A DNA stretch of 64,000 nt from Brachypodius melanocephalos (GCA_013398615.1 VZSR01003282.1:3105168-3169167), one strand, 5' to 3'; shown: positions 27,521 to 41,337, numbered from the stretch's first letter. Notes: a model not told the origin generated them from the letters alone. Program-made: numbers and translations.

Positions 27521-28799
27521 TTTTGCAGCAGCAAATAAAAATATACTTCTTGAGCCAAAGAAATCCATAAGAAATGTGGGTAGAGACCTGTAATAAATCA
27601 GAAATGTTAAGAAGCATCCCAACAGTCATTTTGATCTCTTGGCACTGAAGTAAAGTAAGCACAGTGCATAAGGGTTAACTCCTCAGCTCACATAAATCAA
27701 GTTAACACCATTTAAGTTAGCAAAATGTATTCAAAGTCAAATTCATTTACTCCAGCCAAAGATCTGTCCCTAACTCTATCCGTTGCATTTTATACTGCAT
27801 TAACAATTTTAACATATTCAGCTTTAAAGCCCAATATACTTCAATATAATCTCCATTACATACACACACTTTTATGTACGCATGCATATGCAGAGGAATA
27901 CATACATATAAAATTATTTTAACTTATAATATAAACAAATTAACATAACACAATTTGTAGCTATGAATAACAGAACAGGAAGGGTTTTGTTGGATTTAGT
28001 GAGGAAACACACTGAAAATCCTAATTTGAGTAGAGTCAACCAACCTGGATTTATGAGCAGGAAATCTCGCTCAAATCATTTGCTGGAATTTTTCAAAGCT
28101 ATCCCTGCCAAGGTAGACAAGAAAAATACTACGGATTGTATACAATATGCCTAGATTTTCAAAAGGATGTGTGATAAGATCCTACGCTGGAGATTACCAG
28201 CAAGGTACAGAGTCACTGCATAAATGATAACAAACTTTAATGAACTGATAAGAGTCTGCAAACAGCATTCACCGAGTGACTTAGAGATTGGCAGTCAATA
28301 CAGGGTAGCGCCTCGGTCAGGTTAGGAGCTTGTCTGGTCTCTAATCTATGCAAAAGAATTAAATCAGAATATCAAAGGTAACGTATCGAGCCGTGCCGGG
28401 GACATAAAAGTGGCCGGGGCTGTAGCAGCGATTGTCTCACCCGGGCTGTAAATGCGAGATCCGCATCAGCAGCAAATGCAGCATCAGCAGCGCCGGCATC
28501 GCGCCGCTGTGCCAGAGCCCGCAGCGGAGAGAGAAAAGCAAACAGGGCTTTTCTCACGCAGGGCCAAATGCGAAAGCCACCTCCACGTGGGCACCGGGGT
28601 GGGAAGAAGCTGGTGGAGGGTGTTAGGGAAGGGGCAGAGGGATGGAAAACCCAGGTGCTGCTAGGGGAGAAGGGAAGAGCTCGGCGAGCAACTGGAATTG
28701 CAGCAAAAGGGAAGGAATAGATAAGAGGATGCTTAAAGTCTTTTAATCCTTAAGAGATGGGGAGTTTAGGAGAGATTAAAATCTTTTGAAATTAAAAGG

Positions 28800-28876
28800 G
28801 AAAAAAAAAAGAAAAGAAAAAAAAGCCAATCTTCTTTTTTTTCTTTCTTTTTTTTTTTCTTTTTTTTTTTTTTTCT
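28800..28876. repeat. A-rich/T-rich inverted pair
   Basis: An A-rich arm (28800-28824) and a T-rich arm (28833-28876) are separated by about eight bases and could fold back on each other. Confidence 0.75.
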
Positions 28877-31800
28877 TATCCCAATTGAATGGGTAAGCGT
28901 TTGGGTAAAACTTTCTATGCCAAGAATATGATTTTGGTTTACTGTAAGAATGACAAAACCAATCTTGTGTCCTTTGAATCCGAGTCCCACGTAGTTTTGG
29001 AGCACTGCAGTCCTTTTCTGCCTCAGGGGTGGCAGATCTGGCCAGAAAAGCTCAGAACAACCAGCAGACCAGAGGACAGGACAAAAGCATCAGAGTTGAT
29101 TTCTGTGCTGCCACAACTCAGGGCAGTGTTGGGGAGCTCCACAGCCTCCTGGTGCTTTTTCAGAAGCACCAAAGAGATTACGCCTCCTAAATCCTATTTA
29201 TAAGAGTGTCTCCTTCCTGAAAAACCACAATTTGCAGTCAACTTCAGTACTCAGTGAAACTTGGAGAGGTTTTGGGGACCCTGGACCTCACTCCCAGTCC
29301 AATTTTTTATATTAGCAATTGACCAGGTTCATGAAATAAGCTGGCAGAGAGTCATAAACTCTGAGATCAGGGCTCCAGTCCAGTGGATAGGTCTTTCACC
29401 TGACAGAAGGATACATGTCCCAAGAATTTTTGCTGAAAAAAGTGAAATTAAGGAATTGCTGAACAGGGCTGAACGGACCCACGCCAGCCTGTGAGGTTAG
29501 CTGAAGAGTTTTCAGCATCATTTGGTAACCGGACAGAATTCCTGCAGGTATTTAGATTAAACCAGCAGCAGATAAGAATGGGTTCTGCTCCTTTGCTATT
29601 TTAATCAACTTTTACATTCTTGTTTCTTCAAACAACTTGCCCAACACTAGATCAAAATTCTGTTGGCATTACTGCCACATCTACTTCACTCGATTTCATG
29701 GATCTTTTTTCAACAGCAACACTGAAAATGTTTGGCCTCATTTAGATTTATTAGAACTATACAAAAATTAAAATTTCAGCTTATTATTACCCACTTTTTA
29801 CCAATTATTCCTTTATTTTCTTTATGGAAGGACCCTCACAAAAAGCAGTCTGATGTTGTGATAGTCACTACACTGACTCACTTTTTCAGACCAGTGTCTT
29901 TAAACAAAAAACCCAAGAGATTTTAAGCTATGAGTGCCTAAGAGATGCAATGAGAAATGTTTTTAATGTCCCTCATTGCCTTTGTCCAGGCCTAATGTGG
30001 CATTTTTGATCATCATCTCCCTGGTAAGGCTGGATTTCTTGGACTTTTACAGGGTTTTTTTATCACTGTGGATCCTGAGTATAAACCCGAAGCTTTCAGT
30101 GTCTCTCAGATACTGTTTAGTGATTAATTTTTAACCAGCTGCATGTCCATGTTTTCATTTCTGTCATAACTGTTTCTTCACCTGCCTGAAACCAAGAGAT
30201 TTCTAATTTTTCTTCCGTTTCCAAGTTTCTCAAAGTTCCCTGTCCACCCAGCACTGCCATCATAGTTCCTGAATAAAACCTCAGTGTTTCTCAACAGGGT
30301 ACAGAATTTCTTCCCCTAAACAACCTCTGCTAGCAGTGCCTCTTTTCTCAGGGGAAAAAATCTCTAAATAAATAAATAAATCAAACTTTCTATTCACTGT
30401 AAAAACAAGTTGCTTCCCTAAGCAACAGGGCATGGCTAGATATCAGAAATATTTGTTGATATATTGGTTTTCTGTGATTTTAATGCATTCAAACAACAAA
30501 TTTAAGAGTCTTTTCTTGATCTTGCATCACAGTGATCTACTTTTCCTGCTTCCCACTTCATGCTTCACCCAAAGTGTTTTTATTTCACCAGCCTATCAAT
30601 CTTTGAAATTTGAAAATCACTCAGGTTTATCTGTGACTCGTGTTTCTTCCCCCACAGTTAGTGTTGAGAGCTTTAATGACATTCTCCTTTGAGTTGCCTC
30701 AGAGGAAAGACCCAGGTTTTTTCATGTCTGAGGAAGCATCTGTATGCTAATTCCCTCTCAACTTTGCAAGCAGAAAATTTAAAGGGAGATGGTTTTTAGT
30801 AAATGGAGGCCGGTTAGCAGTTCAAAATCTTTGTACTGGTACCAATTTCTTGGGAGTTTTTTTTCCTCCCACTAGCTTTCAAGCCCATTTCTTAAATTTC
30901 CAAGATCATTATGAGTTAATACTTGACTCCCCAAAGTTCCGCTCCACCTTAAAAAATTGTACTGGATCTGTCAAACATCAATTTTGAATCAATGCCAATT
31001 CAGTATAAATAAAGTGTGATATGGACACTCCAGCAAAGGATTGCCTGCAAATCAAAAGGGCTCTTATCACACAAGGAACGCGATGGATTTTTTCTCCAGT
31101 AATTCCAATTCTGATCACCTTTTCCAGAGAAGAACTTTAGAGACTGAAATAAGAATAAGATATGAAACAATTGTTGTTTCTGGCTGTTAAGGACTCTTTA
31201 TGTAAGCAAAGGCTGAACCTAATCATTTTTTTTAAAAGACCTAAACATTAATATTCTCATAATTATGTTGAGGACTGAGGTAGTGGCTGTATCTGGTGAG
31301 TTTAAAAGGGGAAATAAAAAGCAGATTATGCCAATTAAAAATGAAAGGTCTAAGAATAAACAGTGAATTCTTGCAGAGGATCCAATTCACAGCGTAGTAG
31401 GCATTATGTCAAATAAAACCACGGAGTGAACCGAAGTATTAATGAACAGAAGAGATAGCCAGACATGTTTACACAGGCAGACAGGGCTGGAGGATATATC
31501 GACAACGTGGGGAGGTGTGTTGTAATAAACTTGAAGGGGGACAGACTTGTTGGGCCAAGTGTCCCTTTCCTGTCCAGGAATTCCTCATGTCCTCATTACC
31601 CTTTCACCTCTGGACAGCTGCAATATTAAAACCTGGCTCCTATCTCAAGGAAATTGAGTTTAATGTCCTTAATTGAGTCCCCAGTCCACATATATCCATA
31701 TCACAAAACAATCATACAATTTGGCTCGACGGACAGCGGCTGCTGAGGGAAGAGGCTCATCCTGGAATGGCAGGGCTGCTGCAAGGCAGGCCCAAGGCCT

Positions 31801-34520
31801 CTATAAAGCATCTGTAGCCTGTGCAATGCACTCACACTGGTGAGGAACCATCTTATTTTCACTTCTTTCTTTCTCCTGGTATCTTTTGCACGCAGAGTTT
31901 TCATTACCAAAGCCGTTGTTGCGTTCCCGTATCGCTGCAGCGGCCGAGCTGGACGAGAACAAAGGTGGTCTCTTGGTTTTTTCACGTTTTCTTCAGCTCT
32001 AAGTGCAGCCTCAACAACTTGATTCAGCACATCTCCCTTCTCTCTGAAGCACAGAGGAGGGCTGCAGGGTTAGGTGCTGCATCCATAGATTACATACCAG
32101 GAAAAACATGAGTGGCACATTTTGGTCCCAGGGATTGATATGCAACGCTCCGAACACCAAAGTCAACTGCTAAATAATCAGGAGTCAGAAAAGGGGCAGA
32201 GCAGTGGTGGAGGGGGGAAAAAAAGTGAAGGGGATAAAAATTAATCATCGAAAGAGTGTTATGTTTTATGTTAGTAAATCATTTTAACTAATTGATTACA
32301 TCATATCTCCAGCCAGGCTTCTGATTTGAAATCTTCAGGACTCGGTGGGCAGGGATGTAAAAGGCACTCGTTCTATTCATCTGGAAAACATCTATGTTGC
32401 TCATTTTCCAACATTATGGATTGGGTTTTTCTCTCCCTATTTTTCTTTCAGAATTTTTTTTTTATGCCTTTGTGACGATTTTCTTCTGATCTGTTTGTTT
32501 ACCAACATAAGGGGCATAAAACAGTTTAAAGATACGTGAAGAGGACTGATATAAATGTCTGGGTGCATTTTGGGATGGAGAGAGGGGTGTAAGATGGAGG
32601 ATAAGTCTGTTAGCTTGCAGCAGACGTGGCTGATTTGTAAATAACAAAATTGTAGGATTTCTTCCTTTTGATGCACTGCACTTTTATTAAAAGAAAATCC
32701 CTTGGAAACCTCTGTAAATGGCACGAAACATATAATTAGATTTAGCTTTTTTCACCCTCTGCTTATTTAAATACTCTGTAACTTCAGCAGTGATTCAGTA
32801 ACAACAGATTTTATAGAAACATCTGACAATGAGAACAAATATTTGCAGTGTTTTCAGTCTCTGTATTTCTCCCCACGAGGCAGAGCTTGCCTTCCTCGTG
32901 TGTGGATCGGTGTCGCTTTCCCTGCTACTCACACTTCCAACCAGATCCACTTTCCAACGCTAAATATCAGATGTGACTTTTTACCCCTCGCTTCCTACCT
33001 CCGAAATTCGGCCCTACAAATTCCTGGCTCCAGATTCCAGGCATGGAACCTCCCAAAAATGAGTGCCACCAGCAGGCAGGCTTTGGCATAGGCAAAATCA
33101 TCGTGGCCAGGCACAGCTGGTGGGTGCTGGTGGCACGGGGGCTCTCTCAGACACTCACCTGGCCCAAGAGCAGATATCCAAGGCTGTGCCGTGCTTGGAT
33201 TTCTTCTCTTTTCCCTGGGCTCCACCACTTCTGCCCTTTCCCTGCTTGGTAAGGAAAGAGGTTTGTACACAGAGAGCCACACCAGCAGAGTGAAAGAGCT
33301 ACAAAGTCATCCAGGATGGATTTGCTGCCCTGAGCCTCAGCATCAGCCCCCACAGCCATCAGAGCAACCTGTGCAGCAAATAAATGTCACACTCTTAATA
33401 TGTACAGTGAGTTGGGTCCATGCCAATGTCTTCACTTGTGGGATGTGTCTCAGTCCAGTTATGGAACAGGAGATTGGGACATGGAGCTGTAATTCCTAAC
33501 TCAACGCTCACAGCAGCCTAACCCAGGCTGCCAGAATTATTCCAGAGACCACATTGCCTCCTCCCTAGCCTGGAATTTGGGGAGTCACATCCATTTACAA
33601 TTCCTTTGTTAAACCCATTGGCAGATGGACCCACTGATACACGGACCCTCTTGGTGAACAGCAAACAGTATTCCCACATTTTGCCTGGTGCCCTTTTTAG
33701 ACCGATTTCCCACCTGTCAGAACAAGGAGAAAGAACACAGTCAGTAGACTCACTTCTGAATGTTAAAAAAAAACCATAAAAAAGATAAAATTAGCCATTT
33801 TTAGAGGGTTTCAGGTTGAAGGTTGCTTGTCAGAATCCAAGAAGAGAGCAGCAGTTGTTCTGACACTGCGGTTTTCACATCCTTGTCAGAGATTTGAAGC
33901 AGGAGAGCTGATGTGTGTTAAAAAAGGATGGGAAGGTTTAAAATAGTTTAGATGCTGCCTGGAGCGAGTTTGAAGAGATATATAGTAAGGAGCATTGGTA
34001 GGAGTGTATGTGCACCCAAAACCATCCATGGAGGGAAACAGCTCGTCCAACTGCTGGTACCTCTAATTCAGTTCTGACCTGAAACCCCCCAAATGACCCA
34101 GAGACGAGTCAGGAAATTTCCCAAGGAACATTTTTAAAACATAAATCAGAGAGGGAGCGACAACATGGAGAACACTTCCACTGCAAGGGAAAAGAAAAAA
34201 AAAAAATCTCTCTCTGGTTTTTGACAGCTCTAATAACCCAGCCTAAGATTTGGGCTTGGAAAGGGGCCAGTTGGCCAAGCCTCTATCCACAGACAGGCTG
34301 GAGATGATGCTGATAGTCAGAGGGAAGCAAACAGAAGACCTGGCAAGTCCAATGCCACCCCTGACGAAGGGGATGTCTGCCAGCTCCCGGGTAAATCTGC
34401 AGTTTAGGTGTGCAGCAGCCACTGGGTTGTGCCTCTGCTTCTCCTGGAATCCAATCCAGCCAGCAGCCACCCGCAGAACGGCAGCAGTTTCCCAGATATT
34501 GGGCAATGCTGTACACAAGG

Positions 34521-34578
34521 AAACTATGCTGCAGCAGCTAATTACTTTGGAAACTATGCTGCAGCGGCTAATTGTTTC
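34521..34578. repeat. 30-bp tandem duplication
   Basis: The unit beginning aaactatgctgcagcagcta at 34521 recurs at 34551 with one substitution (cagcagc to cagcggc) before the tail diverges. Confidence 0.85.
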
Positions 34579-35009
34579 AAATCATTGGGGATTTTCTAAA
34601 TATCTTCGTAACCCTTGTGTTTCTGTAGATTTTAACGTGTCCTGAAGTCGTGGAAAGAAAAATATGTTTTCCCCGGGGAGGCGATAAGAAGTAATTGGGG
34701 CAATTGATCAAGTCTGAAACTTTCAGGTGGACATCAAAATGTCAGCTTTGCACCCAGATTCTTTGCTGCTAATTTCACCTCCATTAACTTAATCAGGGTG
34801 ACACTAAGAAAGCCAGGAAAAAGGAAATTTGATCTAGTCCCAAACGGGAAGCACAGGGGTTACTGTGTAACTGTAGAATTTAAATTCATCCTTCAGCCTA
34901 AAGCCAAATAAAAAAAAAAATCTTCACGTTAATAAATGTTCCACAAAACTGTCCATTGATCTCATGAAGGTCCAACAACATCTGAGGGGCACTGGATGAT
35001 GTTCTTGAT

Positions 35010-35130
35010 GTCGTGGAAGTGTCCAAGGTTGGATGGGGCTTGGAGCACCCTGGGCTAGTGGAAGGTGTCTGGAATGAGATGAGCTTTAAGGTTCCTTCCC
35101 ACCCAAACCATTCTGGCATTCTCTGCACAG
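35010..35130 (+). mobile_element. CR1 LINE 3' fragment
   Basis: Sense CR1 tail with 'ggttggatggggcttggagc', 'ggaatgagatgagctttaag' and 'gttccttcccacccaaacca' followed by 'ttctggcattctctg', the degraded terminal octamer repeats. Confidence 0.85.
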
Positions 35131-35429
35131 GATGTTTTCACCCCAGAGCTGCTGCTGGGGTGACCCCAGCCCCAGAAGGGATGAGTCCCTTTACAAAGAA
35201 TTGTGGGAGCACCTCAGGGATGTTTGTTTTCTGTCCTGCTTTTAGAACCAAAAAAAGAAGAGGTTTAACCCCGATTCCCACCTTGTCCTTTTGCAAAGAA
35301 CTTGCTGGCATTGCCACCACCCTGATGGCCAAAGCAGTGGCAGTTTTGGCCACCAGGCTTGGCCCTCCACGTGACAAGGATTGCTCAAGTTTACCACTCT
35401 TGCCCTTACAAATTCAACCCCTCCTAGAA

Positions 35430-35464
35430 TTAAAAAAAAAAAAGGAAAAAAGAAAGAAAAAAAG
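35430..35464. repeat. A-rich tract
   Basis: A-runs with interspersed G, 300 bases after the sense CR1 fragment. Confidence 0.8.
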
Positions 35465-37779
35465 AATCTGTTATCACTGAGCATATGCAACTGCTAAACA
35501 TCCTATTCAGTATAACTTCAGCCTGTTCTGAGAACTGAGTTTCACAGTTTCTTTATGCAGTATCTGTCTGTCAGATATTGCCCACTACATTACCATAGTC
35601 TATATAATATACTTCCACCAAAAAAAAAAGGTAATATATTTTGGGCATACTTTTTACTACCTGCTGTGAAAAGAAAGATGTTAAAAGCTTTTGTTTTCAT
35701 TTTACATTGCATACGTCCTATCTTCCTTGTATTAATGGCACTAAGGAAATTTAAACATTGTGATGAATTTGTGCCTCCATTTTGATGTAGTTTCTCTAAT
35801 CTGCTAAATATAAATAGTGCATCAATTTTAGATTTTTCTAGAGCAACCATCACCTTAGTTCTTCAGTATGACATCAAGGAGCCAACAGGCTATACACAAA
35901 ATATTTGGACTCCTGTAACAGTGTGTCTTGCACAAGGGACTCCACAGATTCCTTCTACATTTAAAGGTGCCACTAAATAAAATTCTCTGAATCTTTGATT
36001 TCTTAATAAATTAAATTCTCACAGAAATGAAGGCAACTCCTTGGGTGCCAGGAGGGCAGTATTGCTGTAACAATTAACCCATGGCCAGAAGCACTGGAGC
36101 AGAGGCTACTTCTTTCATTGCTTTATTTAATTTTTCTACCTTTTCGGGTTCTGGTTTTGTCCAGCTGCCCCTTCCTCCTTTCTGTTCCCTCTGTGGCTGA
36201 GCTGTGCTCACACCAGGCCAGCTCTGAGTGGGATTGCACAACAAGCACCATCCCTTGCACCCCTTTGCTGACCAACTTATAACTGCTCTGCACTGCTGTT
36301 GTTCCTTTATCACCACCAGCTACAGCGAGGTGAGCTCTTGAGGGCCATGATTTGGGCATGTCAAAATGCATCAAGAAAATGCTGATGTTGGCTCACTGGG
36401 AGGACACAGTTAAAATTTGTATTAAAAGTTCTTGATGCTTTGAACACCTCAAATTGAAACAACCTTTGATCTTCTCACCAAGTGTCATATAAGCAAGACT
36501 GGAACACTGTATCTGAGATATTTCTTTATGGTTTCCTAGCTTAACCTCACGTGGGTTTAGGTATTGCAGGGGACCTCACTACTGTGTATTAGAAAATGAG
36601 GTCTAAATGCGCTCATATCCAGAGGATTCACCACCTTATTAATGCATATATGTCATGCATAGATTATTAACAGCTTCATAACTAGATAGGAACTTGCATT
36701 TCAATAAACATACTTTTACAAGTGCAAAGGAAAAGTTTTGCATTAGGATGTTACTTACTTCGTGTCTTTGTCCTGGGAGAATGCAACTAAAGAAATCACA
36801 TTTAAAATCAGACATTAGATATGCAAATATGTGTTCAGATCAGAGATACGAAAATTATTCAAATGATTAATTATTCATCATAAAAATGTCAATTAATAAT
36901 TCTGAAGCATAATAGGCATCTTTCTAATGCATCTTTATTTTTCAAGCCTAAATACTGTTGAATCTGTGTTCAATTGCATTCTAACAAGTTTTTAAAAATT
37001 CAACAAAGTAAACAACCAACTATAAACAAAAGTGAGCCGTGAATTTTAATCACTGCCAACTGAGCCAAGGAATGTGGACAAACTTCAGCACTGATCCCAG
37101 AAGAGAAGGAAAAGCATCCCCAGCTCATGGTGTGGCACAGTGGATGGAGGATGCTTGTCCCTCACTGCTCTCTGCCCAACAAGAAAATAAATTTTGGGAC
37201 CTGTGGATGCTGCTCCCCTGCTGCAGAAACACAGACAGATGCTGTGAACGGCAGCTGAGCAGCTCTAGGCTGTCAGAAGTGGCCTCACAAATGACAAAAT
37301 TAACAAAAACATATGAGGAGATTCACTTTTAACGTTCAGGGACTCACAGAAGATCAAATATTACGGTGATCTGCTGGTTAGAAATGCCCGGGGATAGATA
37401 AATTAGAGCCAGACAATCTTTTCCCTTGCTTTTGGCTCCTATCCTATCCCTACATGGGTTTTCCGCAGAGGAACTTGAAAACTTTGGGAATGTTGATTCA
37501 AAAGGTTTCTTCCCAAATACCTCATCAGCGGGTGGGAGGAGAGTCATTCCCTGACCCTTTCTTCCTCTCCTCTGTGCCCTCTCCTCCATGTGGAAATTGG
37601 AAAAAAAATAGAGGCTTTGCTTTCTAAATCTTAGTTTATAGGCACACCTGTACTGAGCAAAAGTATCCAGCAGCATCTTGGGCTCATGTGGGGCCTTCCC
37701 TACCCACAAAAATTATTCCAGCCTGTTTTATCCTCTACTGCCACAGGTGATTGTGGAAAATAATCCCCCAGCATATTTT

Positions 37780-37818
37780 TTTTGTTTGGTTTGGGTTTGG
37801 GTTTTTTTTTTTTTTGTT
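37780..37818. repeat. T/TTTGG low-complexity tract
   Basis: T-runs with TTTGGG units. Confidence 0.75.
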
Positions 37819-39865
37819 TGCAACCTCAGAACTATTTCTCAAGGCAAGGACATCTTCTACACCCCAGAGAAAGGAGCATGAGAGGCAGCCAGGACCCACA
37901 GGGATCCCAAATCTTGCAGGAGCAGCTCCCTCAGCGAAGCAGGGCTGTGGGGAGGGAAGGATGCTCTCCCCAGGCTTGGCTGCAAGTGGGCACATCTCAT
38001 CTGGGTCCCCTACATGGGGATGTTTAATCCCTGGTGTAGGAAGGGTTCCACACTTTAGGGAAAATAGTCAAGAGTCCTGGCTATGAAAGACATGAAGGGA
38101 AAGCCTCAGGGCAGCTAAAGTTTGTTTAGAGGTGTTAAATCTCTGTCTTCACCAACCTCTAAACTGGATTAGTCAAAGCTCATCAGCCAGGACATCTTTG
38201 CTCCTATTCCCTCAGTTTTCCTCCTTCCATGTGGTGGCCAAGGAAACACAGTCCCTGTTACTCATCCTCCAGCGGGGAAAAAGCAAACACACCAACATAA
38301 ATAAGGCAGTGAATCATCCCCTCAGCCCGTGCCACCAGGTCCCCATAAAGCCACCATGGCAGAAGGTCTCAGCAGAAGGCTCAGGTCCTCCAGGGCCCCA
38401 AAGCCCTCCTTGGTGGCTGCTCACCTCCCCTCCCCTCTCAATCAGAGCTGGGGGTCACAGGGAGGTCTCTCCCTGCACAGATCCTTTCCCATGGCAGGGT
38501 TTGTCCCTGGCAGCAGGATTTACCCTGGCTGGCCCTACAGATCCACACAGTGATGGGAACACGGGGTTATCTCCAAGGGGCTTATCTTCATCACAATAGG
38601 GTTTGGTGGACAAAGGAAACCCACTGAGGAGCTGGAGGAGAGACAGCTTCTCCTGTGGTTTAACCAGGCAGGTTTGCACCAGGATCAAGCCACCCTCATC
38701 TCAACCTGTGACATTTCCATGAAGGAAAACCTGAGGAAAAGAGGAGAAACCTGCACTCAGAGAGCTGCCCTTAAAACCATCTCCATGCTACAGTGCATGG
38801 GAACTATACACTTGGAAGGAGCTGGGATTTGTGAGGATATTTTGGCTCTGCTTGCTTTTAAACTGATGGGATGGGGGGGATAGGATGTGCAAAAGTTTTA
38901 AAATAGAGCAGGGAAGAGGATCTGCATGGGGATGCTGATGGAGCAAGGATTGGGATCCGGACTGCTAGCACCACCCCAATAAAGGCAGGATCCTTTATTG
39001 TCATTATTTCCATCTCCTAAAGAAGCTGCACGCCCGTTATTAGTTCAGAGCCGGGCAGGAAATCATCGCCTGGATTAAGGTTAAATTCCATCTCAGAAGG
39101 GCTTAGCTGATTGCTAAATGTTTATGTCCAGTGTCCAAAAATTAAAAATAAAAAAACCCCCACCCAACAAACACCCCCACATCTCACATTAAAATAACAT
39201 CTAATAACGTTGGGTGCTGTGTCAGCCCTGTGAAGATCCGAGCAGTTTCACCGCTCCGATGCAAACCCTGCGGAGCCACATCATAGCTGGGGAAACTGTG
39301 AGATTGAGGGCTGAGAGAACAGCCAGCAAAATTATGAATAGAGATTATCTGACAATGCTGACACGTTCCTTAAAGCCCTTGAGCATCATCACACGCTCTG
39401 AGGGTTCGTTTTTCAGCGTGGCTGCAGATAAATATATTTTATTGATACACCATCGACAGCGCTCCTGCCTACTGCGAGCCAGGCTGCAGCCTCTTGTAAT
39501 CTCCAGTTCATCCCCTTGTTTTGTAATCTGGAAATGTAGGAACAATATGTAAGGAGTTTGTCATGGGATTAATTTATTTTGAGAACTTGTTGGTTGGTTT
39601 TTTAGGATTTCTCCTTTTTCTCCTAGAAAACGTGGGTGAGTGGAAATCGAGCAAGTCAGTAATTAGCATTCACTTTTTTCTTTTCCTTTCTTTTTATCAT
39701 ATGCATCTAAATTCAGTTTAGCTCTTTAAGGAATTGCCAGACTGCCCTTGATTTATAGGCAGTGCCTTCTGGATCTGAGAGGATCTAATTCAAACTAATA
39801 ATACTTGAATCTGATTTCAGGATATTTGCACTGTGCTATATATTTCATTAAGATATCATCATTCT

Positions 39866-39886
39866 CTGTGTGTGTGTATGTGTGTG
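39866..39886. repeat. Short (TG)n
   Basis: Imperfect TG dinucleotide run. Confidence 0.7.
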
Positions 39887-40084
39887 ATATGTCTCTGCGT
39901 ATCCAGGTACATTTAGGCATGGAGAAGTCATGCATCCTGCAGGAAAATCAAGCTGGCATTTAGAGAGCAGTGGCAAGAAAAACTTTTAATAAAGCCATGA
40001 CTGCTCGTAGCAGGGGACGAAAACAGATATATGAATAAAAAATAAGAAATAGAAATAAAAATAATAATTGAAAAGACGAGGGCA

Positions 40085-40960
40085 GCTCGTTCCCACCTTT
40101 GCCTAGTTGGGGATTGCAGCGGCAGCAGACGGCCAGAGCCTGCCTCTCCCTCCCCACTCCGCCTGCAGCTCGGGGCTGAGGAGGGGGACACCCCGAGGTG
40201 ACACTTCCCAGCCCGGGAGGACATTTGGATGCTCCAACCCGAGCCCCCACCGTGCGCTGCCTCCCCCGCGTCTCGCAGGGGCACCCACTCCCGTCTAAAC
40301 TAAGAGATGACCCAAAAAAAGCCCCATCGGTGGCTCTGATGAGCTGCAAAGACACCCTGAGGGGGGCGAGGGGGGGGTCTCTTCCTTCCTTCGCGATGCT
40401 GAACCGCCAGGGAGGTGTTCCCTGAGCAGGACCATGTTGGAGCGCGATCCCATCGCTATCGCTCGCCCTCCACTTCTCGCTTTAGGCACGCGTTCAATGC
40501 ACAGTTCAAGAGCAGTTTATCTAAGCTTAATGTAAGTAAAAGTGCAGCGTGGGATCAGCGTGCCATTTGTTTCGGTTTTCTTCGGGAGGGGGAGAAGAAA
40601 AAAAAGAAATAAAATAAAGTGCTGGGACAGGCTGAACTCTGGTCAGAGCAGGGAGATTGTCTCGCAGCTCTTGCACGCAGCCCTTTGGGCAGCCCCACGT
40701 TTACCTCGGGAAGGGACCGTGCCAGTGGGCAAGACGCGAAGTTTCTCTTTGCAGCGGGATTATTTCCAGCTCCTTCAGGAGGAAGGAACCGGCTGTGGGC
40801 TGTGCTGGGAGCTGGGCATGAGCGGCTGGAGGAGCCTCAGCCGGATCTACCCCCTCTGCAGCCGAACGCCTTCGCTCAGCATCCCCGGCTCGGTCTGCCT
40901 TCACTTACTTCGGTGTTACTTCTCGATTACGTGCGGTGTGAACCGGCTTTTTGATTAACA
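40085..40960 (+). promoter_or_regulatory. GC-rich island upstream of ZEB2 promoter
   Basis: CpG-containing GC-rich sequence with no credible coding frame. It carries G-runs at 40361-40378 and a donor-like GTAAGT at 40532-40537 (+). Mammalian ZEB2 has several alternative untranslated upstream exons, so this could be an alternative first exon/promoter. No splice partner was identified. Confidence 0.4.
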
Positions 40961-41035
40961 AACCGGCGGAGCGTTGGTTAAGAACACTTAAACTTCAAAA
41001 AAAGAGAAAAAACTATCCCCCTGGGAAGTGGGCTC

Positions 41036-41240
41036 TGAATTGGTTAATAATGTGCAGTACTTGCTAAATTGCTGACTTCCAGATGTGGAAAATATCTTTC
41101 TTGTTTAGGACCTACGTAACCTGATTGGATTACGACAGGAGCGTCACATTGGAAGGCTTTTGAGTGATGATTTAATTAACCATACAGTAGAAAGCTGTAT
41201 TTGCCAGGAAACCCCTTCCATATTTGCATAACCAATCCCT
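41036..41240 (+). promoter_or_regulatory. ZEB2: CCAAT-box cluster and octamer upstream of ZEB2
   Basis: Four CCAAT boxes lie within 200 bp: inverted ATTGG at 41039-41043, 41124-41128 and 41148-41152, and forward CCAAT at 41232-41236. An octamer ATTTGCAT lies at 41222-41229, and a CRE half-site (CGTCA) at 41142-41146. The arrangement resembles an NF-Y/POU promoter module. The factor assignments come from motif match only. Confidence 0.45.
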
Positions 41241-41269
41241 TCAGTGCAAAGGTGGAGTCTGGGCTTCTT

Positions 41270-41323
41270 TTTTTTTTTTTTTTTCTTTTTTTTCTTTTTT
41301 TTTTTCTTTCCCTTTTTTTTTCC
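41270..41323. repeat. T-rich tract beside assembly gap
   Basis: T-runs with occasional C, ending a few bases before the N gap. A likely contributor to the assembly break. Confidence 0.9.
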
Positions 41324-41337
41324 TATATGTAATTTTA

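Larger units (their letters stand above)
25263..35009. other. Upstream flank, no gene seen
   Basis: AT-rich unique DNA with the repeats listed separately and a small CpG-containing patch at 28380-28620. The long low-complexity frames are not coding. Confidence 0.6.
35131..40084. other. Upstream flank leading to the ZEB2 promoter
   Basis: Non-coding. A bicoid-type GGATTA lies at 39072-39077 in unique sequence. No gene or recognisable transposon beyond simple repeats. The segment 36050-36370 has an unplaced repeat-like composition. Confidence 0.55.
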
